64,000 bases of DNA. It comes from Diploscapter coronatus. Its lineage: Eukaryota > Nematoda > Chromadorea > Rhabditida > Rhabditidae. The notes under the pieces are model-generated. The model was not told the origin of the DNA and did not search any database. It saw nothing but the letters and a program-made list of their open reading frames with translations. The stretch lies in NCBI GenBank assembly GCA_964036155.1, contig OZ038422.1, positions 61,651,201 through 61,715,200 of the forward strand, written 5' to 3'. Made by a program: the position numbers and the translations under genes. Position 1 is the first letter of the stretch. Each line of letters begins with the position of its first letter. Shown here piece after piece: positions 1 through 11,900 of this stretch.

Positions 1-2782
1 GGATCGACATCGCAGTTCTTGTCTTCGACATTGATCGTCACGCTGTCAGCGTCGGTCTGTCCGTTAACTTGAACGATTGGCTTGGTGAGAAGGACGCTAG
101 CGCGATTGCTCTTCCAACTTCCCACAGCGATGTCAGGCAGGCCGTTTCCATCAACATCAACTCCAGCAGCTACCGAGAAACCAAACGTCTTCGTGCCAGG
201 AGCCACCTTGCTCGCTTCAATCTTCTGCGTTGGCTTGTCTCGCACTCCTTCCTTCGAGCCGTGAATCACATAGACGGCACCGTCTTTATTTTCACCAGCG
301 TATGGTGCACCAACGATGAAGTCTAGAGTTGAGCTTGAGTTACTTCAGGAATATATATGTAGAAAAAGCTACCATTGAATCCGTCCTTATTGAGGTCTCC
401 AGTGGCGGCAACGGACCATCCGAAACGTCCCCATTGGTCTTGTCCAATGACAGCCATCGATTTGTCGAAGACTCCCTAGAATTTTAACCTTATCTCTCGC
501 AAGCAATATGAAATTTTACCGGCGCAGTCTGGAAGAAGACGATAACTTTGCCGACGTCGTATTGTGGCTTGCGCTCTTGAGTCTTGGCGTCCTTCACGGT
601 CGCGTAATCAGTGAAGAATGGGCAGCCAACAATGATGTCGTCTCGTCCATCGTTGTTCACATCCGAAACTGCCAGAGAAGATCCGCAGTACTCGCCTTGC
701 TGGGGAGAGATTGTGTCGGTGAGATTGACCATCATTTTCAAGTGGCTCGTGTAGAGGACGATCTTTCCAATGAGTTCATTTCCTCGGGGCACTCCAGCAA
801 CGATGTCATCAATGCCGTCTCCATCGAGGTCACCAGTAGCAGTGGCGTAACCTAAACAACTCATACATTGTTCAAGAGAAAACAATTATTCCTTCTTACC
901 CATCATGTCATGATCGTACTCCTTGCCTCCGTACTCGGTGTTTGGTCGATCAGTGACATTTCGCACATTCTGGCTGAAGATGGCTCCTTGCCAGTACCAC
1001 ACACCAGGGGCACCGATGAAGATCCGCTCATCGTCCTTCTTGAACTTGTCCGGAACAGCAGCTGAGAAACCGCACTGGCCATAACCGAAACGATGTCTAC
1101 CATGGCGAGCGGCTAAAATAATGTTTTTTTAAAGAAAAGTTTGACATTTGGATTCTTACGTTCCTGCCTGCAAGAGGCGAATTCTTCGGTCTTCTGGAAA
1201 CCATTCTCAGCGAAGAAGCAAGTTCCAACAGGCTCAATGACTTCGAATTTCGAGAAGAAGTACTTGTACTTTGGAGCACACATCTAGGCATTTATTTTAG
1301 ACAAGCTATTGGTCATTTCGGCCTTACAACGATTCGGTCACGTTTCTTGTTTGATCTGACAGTCGCTCCGAAGTACTGGTCGGCCTTATCTTCGATGGGT
1401 GCCAAGACGGATCCATTCAGGCGGTGTTCGTTTCCCTCTGTAGTTAAAATTTCTTCTGATTTCTAGTAATTTCTTCGCTAGGCGTTCGCAATCAAAGCAT
1501 TCTGCTGGGATTTCGCATTTCGTCGTTTCACGCAATGAGACAAATTCAATCAGAACTTAGCGCGCTGGGTAAGTGGATTTGTGCGAGTGACCGCTGGAAT
1601 TTGGCCAATGTCTTCTATCACAAATTGCTTGCGTCTTAAATTGGAAAGTATGTCATTTCGAAGACATAAAAACGTGCAAAACAGGGGAATTGCGCAATTT
1701 CGTTGGGTTTTCCCTTCTTTCATTCTGACCATCTGGGCTCAATACACGAATTGCTCGAAAGATATGCATCTCTGTTTCCCCTGCATTAAGAATTCCCGCA
1801 ACCACATTGAATTGTCACTGAGCTGCGCCGCGCTGTCTACTGCATCGATTTTAGGCTTGTCCCTTCGAAGATAATTATTTCATCCAAAAATCCCATAAAT
1901 TCTATGTCCTGCTCGAAATTATGCATCAAAATATCCACATGACTTACTCCCATTTCGCCATGGAATTTCGCAAGGCCGTGCAGTTGAGCAATTAGTGGTC
2001 ATTTATGAGCCAAAAGGCAACATATAAAGGAAGAAAGAAGGACATTTGAGAGCGGGCAGGCGGAAGTAATTCATGGCGCATGAATTAGCACAAAGGAAAT
2101 ATTATGAGTAGCGGAGCAGAATGTTTGATTGAAATTTTGGTATTTTGCTTGTACGTACGTTTCTTGTCGATGAACACTTCTCTGCAGGCTTTCTTGTTGA
2201 CTGAGCACGCGAACACAGCTCCTGGCCTTCTGATGCCGATCAGATTGGGATTCGTCGAATGTGCTTCCGGTGCTCCGACGATCAACCTGAACAAGTGCAC
2301 ATGTATTTTCAGACTTTGCTGTATTTTCTGCAGCGTCTTTCTCCATCTCGTTCGCTTTAGAAATAGGCCATCTCGCTGAGAGTGTAACGCATCCCCTCCG
2401 ACTATGCCATAGGCATTTTGTAATGCTTTCGTCGGAAAGAACACGGCGATTTGAGAGATGACGAGAAAGAGAACCTGCCAAAGGCCGCGAGAGATGAAGA
2501 AAGTGCTGATAAAGATAGAGCAATCGATAAGCTCTATGATATATAGGAAATCGAAAATGAACTTACACTGGCATTCCCTTCTGCTCGTTGTAGAAATCGA
2601 TGGAGTAGCCGAAATGGCCTAAAATGAGTTATCAAGAAAGTATTGGGAGACACGAGCATACCATTGCTGTGAGAGTGCACCAAGGCATTTTTGGTGTCGA
2701 CATTGAAAGCGTTGATCGAAATAAATATAAGTGCCAGTAGATGAAAGACGGTCCTGAGCGGCCGCACGGCAGACCACCGCAT
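1..2782 (-). CDS. pat-2: Integrin alpha subunit PAT-2, N-terminal part (gene runs off the left edge)
   Basis: Alpha chain of a cell-surface integrin; in C. elegans PAT-2 pairs with PAT-3 beta at muscle attachment sites. Nine exons on the minus strand join in phase: 2782-2662, 2618-2567, 2286-2159, 1437-1328, 1283-1160, 1112-900, 851-520, 475-373 and 322-1, giving about 501 residues. A hydrophobic signal peptide (about residues 8-26) is followed by the mature start FNVDTKNALVH. Seven-bladed propeller (FG-GAP) repeats follow, with calcium loops DLDGDGIDD (about 257-265), DVNNDGRDD (about 313-321), DLNKDGFND and DVDGNGLPD. There is no inserted I-domain. The segments KDAKTQERKPQYDVGKVIV and HDMMGYATATGD match my memory of PAT-2 better than of INA-1. 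The thigh, calf, transmembrane and cytoplasmic parts lie outside the window. Assignment to the alpha-integrin family is very secure, to the pat-2 orthologue good. Confidence 0.93.
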
Positions 2783-2811
2783 GCTGGTACCAAAGGAGTG
2801 AGGCAGAGCCT
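2783..2811 (-). other. pat-2 short leader and putative trans-splice acceptor
   Basis: On the minus strand the sequence reads TTTACAAATTTCAG-like pyrimidine tract with AG at 2811-2810, only 27 nt before the ATG and with no in-frame coding upstream. This fits a spliced-leader acceptor better than an ordinary intron, but transcript data would be needed to tell them apart. Confidence 0.5.
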
Positions 2812-5775
2812 GAAATTTACAAAGCTTGGAAAAAAAACCAAAAAGAATTGCACGATATCACGTGAAAAAATGTTTCAAGCAACCTCAATCTTACAAATCC
2901 AAGGGATATGCGAAAAGTAAGCTATGCAAACTATGAGGCCTGCTTCGATTTGGGGCTATGTTCGCGCAGACCCAGCTAAGGGACGGCCTAAAGCGCCTTT
3001 AGCCATTCGTTCCTCCCTCTTTCTGGCTGCCTACATAATTACCATCCTGATGTTGACAAATGACGATGGAACATGGGTCTGGGATTTTCAAATGGGACAA
3101 AACAAATCGACTTGAAAGAAAGGTAGCAGGTTTTGAAATTCTGAAAGAGTGATGGAAAGACAGAGTCAAATTGGAAATGTTGGATCATGAAGAGAAAACA
3201 CTAGCGAGATTACCCTGATCATACCGGTTTCAATCGGATAAACACGCCAAAACAACCTATAAATGCGAAAAGTTAACGTCGTAAAGGCAGACTATAACTA
3301 AAGTATACAGAAACGGCAGGTATATTATGCGAGTATTTTGAGAAGCCTGGAAGTGGATTTGCGCTCTCGCGCGCGCCTTTGCAATTCGATATGTGAGATG
3401 GAGACGCGAAATGAACGAGCGCATTGTTGATCGAGAAACGCTGAAAACAAATGAAGACGTCGTCGTCAATACGAAACAAGTGTTGTGCGGGATTTTTTGC
3501 ACTAATAAGTACGGCAATTCTTCGGCATCGATATTTTAAGAGCTTTCAAATGAAAATTGGGCCATGAGAAAACATTGATGTGGTAATTAGAATTTTCAAT
3601 CTGATGGAAGAAGACATGGTAGAGGTGGCAAAAAATTGATTGGGTCGATATTGGCAAATGGTGGAGTTGACAGAGTCAAATCTGCTAGAGCGGTAGTAAG
3701 CAGACCCAGAGAAAGATGCGCTGGTGCAGAGCAGAGGAGGGGAAGAAGATCCAGACTCTCTATCTCCACTCTCCTTCTTCCCCATTTGCTAACGGACACA
3801 GCTGTTGCTCTATCCTCGCGTTTCTGCCATTGTTTTACTCACTCTCTCCCAGACATTCTGCTATCTTTTTATCTCTTCGAATCTCAGCCAACCCTCGCCT
3901 GTCTTTCGCCCACTCACCTGAAGCACAGAGCAGAGCTTCTTTCCGCAAAGAGTGCGGCTCCTCAAAAATGACCAGGCATTGCGAAATTCTTATATGATAA
4001 AGGCAGAAATTAGGAAAAGTTTGAGTCAGATAGGAAATGCGAGAGGAAAGTGACTAATAAAATGCGGGTAAGAGAATGGACGGATCATACGAACGTTTTA
4101 TGGAGACTGGTGGGAGTGGCACGAGTAAAACTGGGAGTAAGAGAAGGAAGGAATGGTCTATCGCGCACTCATTCAAAATGGGCGGAGATTCATCCTGTCA
4201 TACAAAATATCAGTAAATCAATGAAAGATCCTGGGCATCGATGAAAAATGTCGCTCTCTAAAAAGACTGGACGACAAAATTCTCACACTTCAAAAACAAA
4301 CAACGCGGTCCGACCCATGGGCGAACGCCGATCGACACTTATTGTATTTACCGATTGAAATCGAACGGAGAAAAGAGGAATAAGGAAAAGCATCAGGAAA
4401 AATAACAAAAATCTCGACAATTCATATGCAATTACAGATACGATCAAGCCTGTAAATCTAAATCGCACCCATCGACCCAAAATGGGCGTAACCAGTCGAA
4501 GCAACGCAAGATAAACGACAAAAAATGAATTGGTGTGAGAGAGACAAAGGAAATGCTGCTGCTGGGTCGAAATGCGAAGCAACAAGGGCGAGTGGTGAGA
4601 TTGATTAGGTCGAGACTACTGAATGGTAGAAGGCCAGTCGGGAAAGGACATCATCCGCAAGGAGCTGATTTCAAATGCATAAAGACCTCGGAGGAGACTG
4701 GGCGCAGAGGCGAATTTATGACTAATGTTGCCAACATTGGACATTAGTTATGGACTTTACTAGCATTAACCTAATGAGTGAAAGTAGGCTAAAGTGAAAT
4801 TAACCTCGCGAACGTTCGGTCAAATCAGCAAAAAGAACACCGACCGCTTCCATTCCTTTCTGGGAGGACAGCGGAATTGTGTTTTCGCATTTCTCTCTTC
4901 AATTTTCCTTCTCCACACACATGTGATTCATGATTCATATTGGTTTTGTTCTGAGAAGCACACCAGCAAAATAGGCATATAGTCGAAAACTACACATTGG
5001 CGCCGAAAATGGTGAAGAAAAAGGGGACTGGAGCATACTCACACTCTCCGCGCCGACTCATTGTTCATTCAAACTTGTACACGCAAGAAAACTCTTGGTC
5101 TCCCAAAGAATGCCTAATGTGAAAACGTATACCCTTAAATTTTGTCAAAATGTGCGATGATCGATAAGTCGTGGACCTGCAGAAAGGCGCTTGTCCACAA
5201 GCCTGAATGGCGCAAGATTCGATGCTGGCCTTTGTCTCTCCGGGGATTTGATGAATATGCGCGAGCTAGTCGAAGAGAGACTGGGCAAATTGACATGCCA
5301 CAATTCAGCAATTAATCAAATCGCCTGGAATTGGACAGACTTTTATGCTTCGTTGATCTTGTTCCTAGATATCTTGAGAAATTTCCTTAAATCTAACACA
5401 AAAAACTACTAATTGATCTTGATGAGGATCCAGTTGCTAAATTGTTTTGTTTCAAAGTTTTTTTTTGAAAAGTTCTATTTTGGAACATTTCAAATCCAAT
5501 TTCAACCCGCCTCTGAAAGTTTCTCTCATTGCAAACTTTGTCGCTTTTACAAAACATTCCTTCCTCTTCCTTCCCCTTTGCATCTCTTTTCTGCTCACCC
5601 ACTTTGTCTTTTCTTTCCCACTGCCCTCGCTATCTATCACTCCACGGATTTGGTGTGCGTTTTTGCGCTGTATTTTTCACTGCCCCTTGCTGCGACAAGT
5701 GGGGACATTTATTTTATTGATCCATTTCGTTTTATTCTTTCAAAAGTTTCTTTTGAAATTGTGCCCTTTTGTTTC
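2812..5775. other. Intergenic region between divergent pat-2 and prx-19
   Basis: Three kilobases upstream of two head-to-head genes, so both promoters should lie here. It holds pyrimidine-rich stretches (about 3760-3910 and 5560-5700) and a short CG-rich run near 3360-3376. I see only short open frames without convincing splice sites or family similarity, so I call no gene. Confidence 0.6.
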
Positions 5776-5777
5776 AG
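5766..5777 (+). other. Putative SL trans-splice acceptor of prx-19
   Basis: A pyrimidine-rich CTTTTGTTTCAG ends at 5777, two bases before the prx-19 ATG, with no upstream coding exon. It marks the likely 5' end of the mature message. Confidence 0.55.
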
Positions 5778-5779
5778 CA

Positions 5780-6894
5780 ATGTCGGACGAGCCCAATTCC
5801 AGTGGAAATTCGCAGCCGAAAACTTCTTCCGATAAGGACGAGGCTGAGCTGACGCAACTGCTGGATGACGCCCTGAAAGACTTCAAAGAGTCAGTATTTT
5901 GTCATATGGAAACAAATTGATCAAAACAATTTCACAACACAATTTATCATCTGATCGAGATCAATCGATATTTTGCTATTAAATTGATGAGTTATCAACA
6001 AATTTTCATTTTTAGCCGACCCAGAACGACTGATGATGAGCTCGACGAAATTATGGCTGCAAAGGACCAGATCGATGCGCAGAAAGCTGCTGCGGATTTT
6101 CAAATGATGCTCCAGCAAATGGTCCAAGTCCAAGAAGAAGCGGTTCGCAAAGCGCAGGAGGAGGGCAAAGAGGCCTCGTCTCCTGAGGATGAAGCGGAAG
6201 CTAAGATGATGATCGACATGATGAAGCAGCTGATGGAAAACAGCTCCGAGGTATAAATATGGGGAAAAGTTCTTTTTTCAAAATAGTAAAATAGGTGGCG
6301 AACGCTTCCTCGAGCGAAGAGCTTCTGGAGAAACTCGGAAAATTGAACAGCGACGACTCCCCAATGGAGCCCTTCCTGGCGATGATGATGCAGACACTCG
6401 CATCGAAGACCGTGATGTACCCTCCACTCAAGGATATCTATGAGAAGTACCCGAAATACTTCGAGGAACACGGCGCTGAACTGGACGAGGAGACCAAGAA
6501 ACGGTAATTCATAAACTATTTGAAGAAAAAGATTTAATAAACCTGTAGATACGAAGCCCAATATGAGGTTCTTGGCAAGATCTGCGCTGAGTACGAAAAA
6601 CAGCCCGACGAGCCGACTCCTGGAACAGAGCCTCCAGTAAATACTCCCGCGGTATTTCTCTGAAAAAATATTTTGCGAGAATCAATGACTTTTCAGGATC
6701 CCACCGCCCAACTTCCTCCCGACCTTCCTCAATTCGAAACTTTCGGCAAACTCCTGGTCGAGCTCCAGACTTACGGATTCCCTCCGAAAGAGATCACTGG
6801 AACACCTCCAGAAGGGTGGGCAGTCGACGAGACAACGGGGATGCCCAGGGTCGAAAACATGTCCGCGGCTGCTGATACTTGCACCATCATGTGA
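5780..6894 (+). CDS. prx-19: Peroxisomal membrane protein import factor PEX19
   Basis: PEX19 is the farnesylated cytosolic chaperone and shuttle that binds new peroxisomal membrane proteins and docks on PEX3. Five exons join in phase: 5780-5889, 6016-6250, 6295-6503, 6549-6651 and 6697-6894, giving 284 aa, near the usual PEX19 length (299 in human). The acidic N-terminus (AELTQLLDDALKDFKD, about 22-37) fits the PEX3-binding helix. The Met-rich helical core and the segment PPLKDIYEKYPKYFEEHG fit the C-terminal cargo-binding domain. The protein ends in CTIM, a CaaX box for farnesylation. An acceptor TTTTGTTTCAG lies two bases before the ATG, so the messenger is probably trans-spliced. Exon 1 uses a less common GTCAGT donor. 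Exon 4 could also end at 6635 (GTAAAT donor) without changing the frame, which would shorten the protein by a few residues. Confidence 0.95.
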
Positions 6895-7345
6895 ACATCT
6901 TTCAATTTACTCGTTGTAGAATAATCTTCTGACATTCATAATAAGATTCGATATAGAAATTTGATAGTACTAGCTGCCATAACATGAAGTTGCCAAATTC
7001 AAATTGACTCTTGCTCAAAGTTTTGCCAAAACTAGTCTTGACACTTACCCAAAATTTCAATTCATTGTTCCGAATGAAATAAAATTGAGCTTTCTTGAAC
7101 ACAATGTTTATGGTTGTAATTTTTGTTTCAAAGAATGAAATAAAATTCTATTATGATGTGTTTTCTTTCAATTTATAATACAATTGATGTTATCCACAGT
7201 GCAAGAATCAGTGCATTATCTGAACGCATACCAAATTCGTTATTCTTTCAAGCTTCTTTCCTAATCACCCTTCTCACCCACCTTTCATATCGTTTTCGGT
7301 TGATGTTTTTCGTTTGAACTGAGAAAATTTGAATGTTATTTTCAG
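6895..7345 (+). other. prx-19 3' UTR and intercistronic region before the Abitram gene
   Basis: Two AATAAA signals at 7078-7083 and 7139-7144 can end the prx-19 message. The next gene begins after a TTATTTTCAG acceptor at 7345, about 200-265 nt further on, and the interval is T-rich. This layout suits a two-gene nematode operon in which the downstream gene receives SL2, though the gap is longer than the typical 100 nt. No coding sequence is seen here. Confidence 0.5.
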
Positions 7346-7357
7346 ACTATCTCTAAA

Positions 7358-7979
7358 ATGATCAGCTACGCTTCGACAGTGGATCGCAATTACAAGCGAT
7401 TCGCCAGCGCGCACGCCAATTGTGACAACGTCGCCTACCTGCACCATCCGAGTGGGGTCACCGTGCTCGTTCTCGATCAGGTTCAAGGGTCCTCGGAAAA
7501 TCCTCAGGAAGCAAATAATAAAATTCTAGCCCCTGACGAGTCGCGTCGTGAACGTCGATTTTGGAGGTTCGCGCAAAGGCGGCGTCGATCGAGCGGACAC
7601 CAAAGTGAGTGGCCGAGGCAAGAAGGGAGGACTCTATCTGCAGCCGGGGACCAGGGTCTGCACGATCGAATGTGAAGACGGCACTTCGGTCGTCGTCAGG
7701 GCTGGCGTCCAGGGCAGTTTGGTTGAGGTACAACGAAAACACCTATTGAGCTTGAAAAATGATAAATTGCAGGTGAACGATCGACTCTTCGACAATCCTG
7801 ACTTGATCAGAACGTCGCCGGAAAACTTGGTAAGAAGGAATGAACCCAGAAAAAAATCAATTTCCTTTCTTCAGGGCTACATATGCGTCATCATGTACGG
7901 AGCTCAACATCGCTTGCCCAATGGCGGATTCGGCAAGGAGCTCCCCAAGAAATATGTGCAAATCCAGATGGATGAATAG
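7358..7979 (+). CDS. Abitram / FAM206A (Simiate) family protein
   Basis: Small protein related to vertebrate Abitram, an actin-binding and transcription-modulating protein. Four exons join in phase: 7358-7480, 7530-7727, 7773-7829 and 7875-7979, giving 160 aa, close to the vertebrate length of about 180. Recognition rests on the central block DTKVSGRGKKGGLYLQPGT (about 64-82), followed by the glycyl-rich lipoyl-like fold segment CTIECEDGTSVVVRAGVQG, LVEVNDRLFDNPDLI and GYICVIMYG. These align with the vertebrate order KVSG-G-Q-L...CKI-CSDG...G-L-EVNE...P-EGYIAV. The first donor is GTTCAAG after GATCAG, weaker than the other sites, but the 49-nt intron is needed to keep the frame. The messenger probably begins at the acceptor at 7345, 12 nt before the ATG. 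I recall a family member (F54F2.7) beside prx-19 in C. elegans, which would support an old linkage. Confidence 0.87.
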
Positions 7980-8991
7980 ACAAACACGGATAAAATTGTT
8001 GAATTGAACAACTATTTTTGGTTTAATGAATTTATTTATTCAAGTTCAATAACATCTTATATCTTTTGTCTCGAAATAAGAAACTACATAATTTAATGCA
8101 ATTCTGCAATGTTTCCACTGAAGACGTCTCAACACATTGTAAACCTTTATGTACAAACATATATAGCAAATCGGGGCTCATGAATGGAGAGTTCTTGAGG
8201 AAACTGAAAAGTTTTATTGCTCTAGTCCATGAAAATTGCTTCCAATTGCACTTTCTGGATTAGAACAATAAGTTTTGGGAACAATTTTAATTTATTTGTC
8301 GCACACATACGCATAACAATTGTATGAGAGAATGTCTAATCGTTAAATGTCGGATAAACGAACTTTGGAACGGAACTAAATAGAATTTGTATGTGATGAT
8401 AGAGTAATGGCCCCGAAATGGAGAAACGATTGAAAGTGGCGCGAATTCACGAATAAATGAAATAATAAGGAGGACGAAATAGAGGCTATGATTCGAAAAG
8501 GCAATGATCACGACGGAGGACGTCTAATGGTTAGCAAAGTATAATGATTTATTGAAGTTGACAGTACTGACAGATAACAAATGAATAATAGTTGTATGTG
8601 ATAATGAATGATGGATTGAGGAGATAAACGCAAAATGCCGTTTAGGTTTGTATAAAAATAGAATGTTCTGGAAACGTAATCGTGGTTGCACAAAATGCTC
8701 GGAATCTCACCACGACTACATAATAGGAAATTGAACACGATAGAATTTCAAAGGTAAACACGGCTGAACGAGAGAAGAGGTACTGTTTGAATGGGTTGTG
8801 GATCGAGCATTCGCAACGAGGGTGTCGTGCAAATATTGAACGTTTTAGCTGCTTACAAAATTCGCGCATGTGCATCAATGTTTCACAAATTGCGGCAAGT
8901 CGCACAAAAAGAACAAATGAAACATCGATGCACACACACAACAGATAAAGTAAATTTATAAACGCAAGAATATCGTTTTTGAAATGAAATA
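7980..8991. other. Shared 3' intergenic region (Abitram gene and zfp-1 converge)
   Basis: About one kilobase between the stop codons of two convergent genes, AT-rich, and probably holding both 3' UTRs. Several short frames on the minus strand (8287-8941) have no splice logic or family resemblance. I see no RNA gene. Confidence 0.6.
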
Positions 8992-11900
8992 TTATTTTCC
9001 ACCGAGTGGTGCAGCGGGATTGTTGGTTGTGGACGTGGGTGGAGCTGCAGCGCCGCCGACGCCCAGCGGATTCATCATCATTCGCGTTAGCAGACTCGCC
9101 GTTGACGTGGAATTCGAGTAGAGCTGATTTTGTAGCAGAAGCAATAGATTTGTCGTGTCCTAAAATTCTCCTGGTTTCATTTCCCTTTGAGTGCTTGACT
9201 AACCACGCCTCCGTTCGTCGTCAGTCCACTCAGCAAGCTATTCGGCCGACTGGCGCCAAACAGAAGTTGCTGATTCAACTGCGCTATCCGCTCCGGGCTC
9301 AAGTCCGCTGACAAAGAAGGTGTCGATGGTTGCTGCTGGCTCGTCGATAGATTCGTAGCTGCACTAGCTGATGGCCTGGAAATTTGAGGATGTTGTTAGT
9401 CATTGAGGAGTTGAATTACCTATTAACGAATGCTGACGAAGTTGAGGAAACAGGAGTGAACGAGGAGTTGGCTGTCGAATGCGAGACTGGAGGAGGTGCT
9501 GTGGAAGGCGGTCGCTGCTGGGCTGCTGCCAAGAGCGCTGCGGCGTTCCGTCCAGAAGCCAGTGATCGCATTTGAAGAAGCTCATCTGTGGACGACGAAG
9601 GAATATGCGGACTGTGATGAGGTGAAACCAATGGGCCCGATGGTCCAGCTCCGGACTGCTGTTGGTGCATGGAAGAAGTCGGTTGGATCTGGGCGATGGA
9701 AATCTGTTGAGGTTGGCCGGAATGTTGAGCTGATTGCTGCTGAGATGGGTTTTGCAACGAAGAGGTGCCGCTGAGAGGAACTGAGAGTCGTTGATTCAGT
9801 GCCACAAGATGTTCTCGTCGCCTTGTTAGCTAAATTTTACAAGTTGGGGTTTTTATAAGCTCGAATCTTCAAACCTGTAATAGCTGTTCTTCCAGTCGCA
9901 TATTTTCTGATTTCAGCTGATGCAAACATGATAGCAATTGGGCGACGTCAAACTGCGCTTGAGACATAAGAAACTGCGACCCTTGTTCCCATTGTCTTTC
10001 AAGCAGAGCCTCCATTGATGAAGGCAGTGTTGAATGTAGTCGACTTGATCCAGGAACTTGTTGATTGCCAGGTCCCCCCATTTGCACGTTACCAGTGGCA
10101 GGCGAGTAGTGATTTGGACCAACTGAATTTTTGAGGATTGAAAATGAAACATTTTCAAATCGTCTACCTCCAGGATTGATACTGTTATTTGGTTGGGAAA
10201 CTCCAACTGGAAGCTCATGCGAGGTAGAGGGAGCCGTCGTGGCTGCAGCAGCCCTTGCTGCATTTCGATCTGCCACCCGATCTCGCTGGAATCCGTCGAC
10301 GGTCTCAGAAACAACTGGCGCTACAAGTCCCAAGAGTGTCTTCATCGTGTTGTTATTCTTGCGGTTGTTCGGCCGAGGTCTCTTTGGGGCTACAGGCTTG
10401 TCAGCTCCCGTCAGGTCCTTCATCAATGCCTCACGTTGCCGTTTGACTAAAATAATTTGATTGAAAATAATCCCCTTTGAAGTAATACCGTTCTTGAGTC
10501 CTGATGAGATATTTCCATGAGCCTGACCAGTCAACACAGCCTTGACCGTCTTTTCCTCGAAACCACCTCCATTCGTTGTCCCTGCCAAGACAGCTAATCG
10601 ATTATGATTTGTTAGACTGCCAGTCTAGAACACTTGATTGAAAATGTTGCAATGAGTGGATTTACCTGTCCCATTGCTGCAGAAACCAGAGCATTCAACT
10701 TGTTGTTATGGATCATATCGTATGTCGAGTTGCTCAATAGATGTTGTGATAGAGGAATATTGGACTGCTGCTGCTGTTGCTGTTGTTGTTGTTGCTGCGG
10801 TGCTGAGACGGAAGGCTGCTGCGGCTCTTGTTTGGTCTGTTGCACTGCAGGAGGTGTTGCATCTAGAGCCACTGACGATCTGAAATTGCGTGTTCAGTTT
10901 AACACCGATAATGCCCCGTGCTGATGCTCACGGGTTTGGAAAGTGGCTAGCAGTGGTAGACCTGGACGAGGTAGTCAGCGGTGGCGAGAACACACTGCTT
11001 GGCTCATCCGACGGCGCCGGCGGATGCGTCTGCGATGACAAACCCAAAACCGTATTCACTTGTTCTGGCCTGAAAATGCGCTGGTGAGAAAATGTAATAG
11101 CAAATTGTATCGAATACCTCGGCAACAGGTCAACTAGCATATGACCGCTGTTGTTGCTGCTGGGCGGGGTCGGCTGCTGCTGATGGCCCCGGACGCGACA
11201 AGGCGGTATGACTTTTATCGACGGGTCTTGTGCCTGAAACGATTTCAATCAATACAAATGATCGAATAAACGCGTTGCTTCGTCAGGTTTCTCGGTGGGT
11301 GAATCATGAAAACAGTGCGTAATGTAATGTATCATTGAATAAGGTGTAAAGAAAGAACGGTCACAGTCCCTTAATTAAATGTCCTAAGAGAGGAATTGCG
11401 TGGCTTAAAATGAGGCATTTGACGGGTTGTAACTGCAAGATAATAGAGAAGAAGAAGAAGAGAGGAAAGAAAATCGATTGTGAACGAGGGTTATGTCTGT
11501 GCAAAAAGACATCGGCAATCGGTTGGAGGACTGCAGGCAGGTCTCTGGCTGGCTGTCAGCTGCCGTTTCTGCTATCAGTCCCCCTTTTCCTCGCAATGCA
11601 CTTACCTATCTCTGCATCTCACTACTCTCTTACTCTATCCGACAAAATAGCGCGTATCTGTTGTTGAAAATATGCAAAGACAAAGGAGAAATTGAATCGG
11701 AAAAATGCGCCTCATCAAAACCAGGGATGTGTACTTTGTAGTGTAGACGAAAATTGGAGGAAGAAATCGATCGCCCCAACAACTCGAACAAAAACGCAAA
11801 AGGGGGTATAAAGAGGTGAGAGGAAAGGAGGAAAATACTTTGGGAAAAGATAAAGAGAAGTTTCGTATCGGGCCACTCGCGGCAGGAAACGAACAAGTGA

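Noticed and set aside
8287..8941. Minus-strand frames downstream of zfp-1
   Set aside because: They lie between two convergent stop codons, in probable 3' UTR, and have no exon structure.
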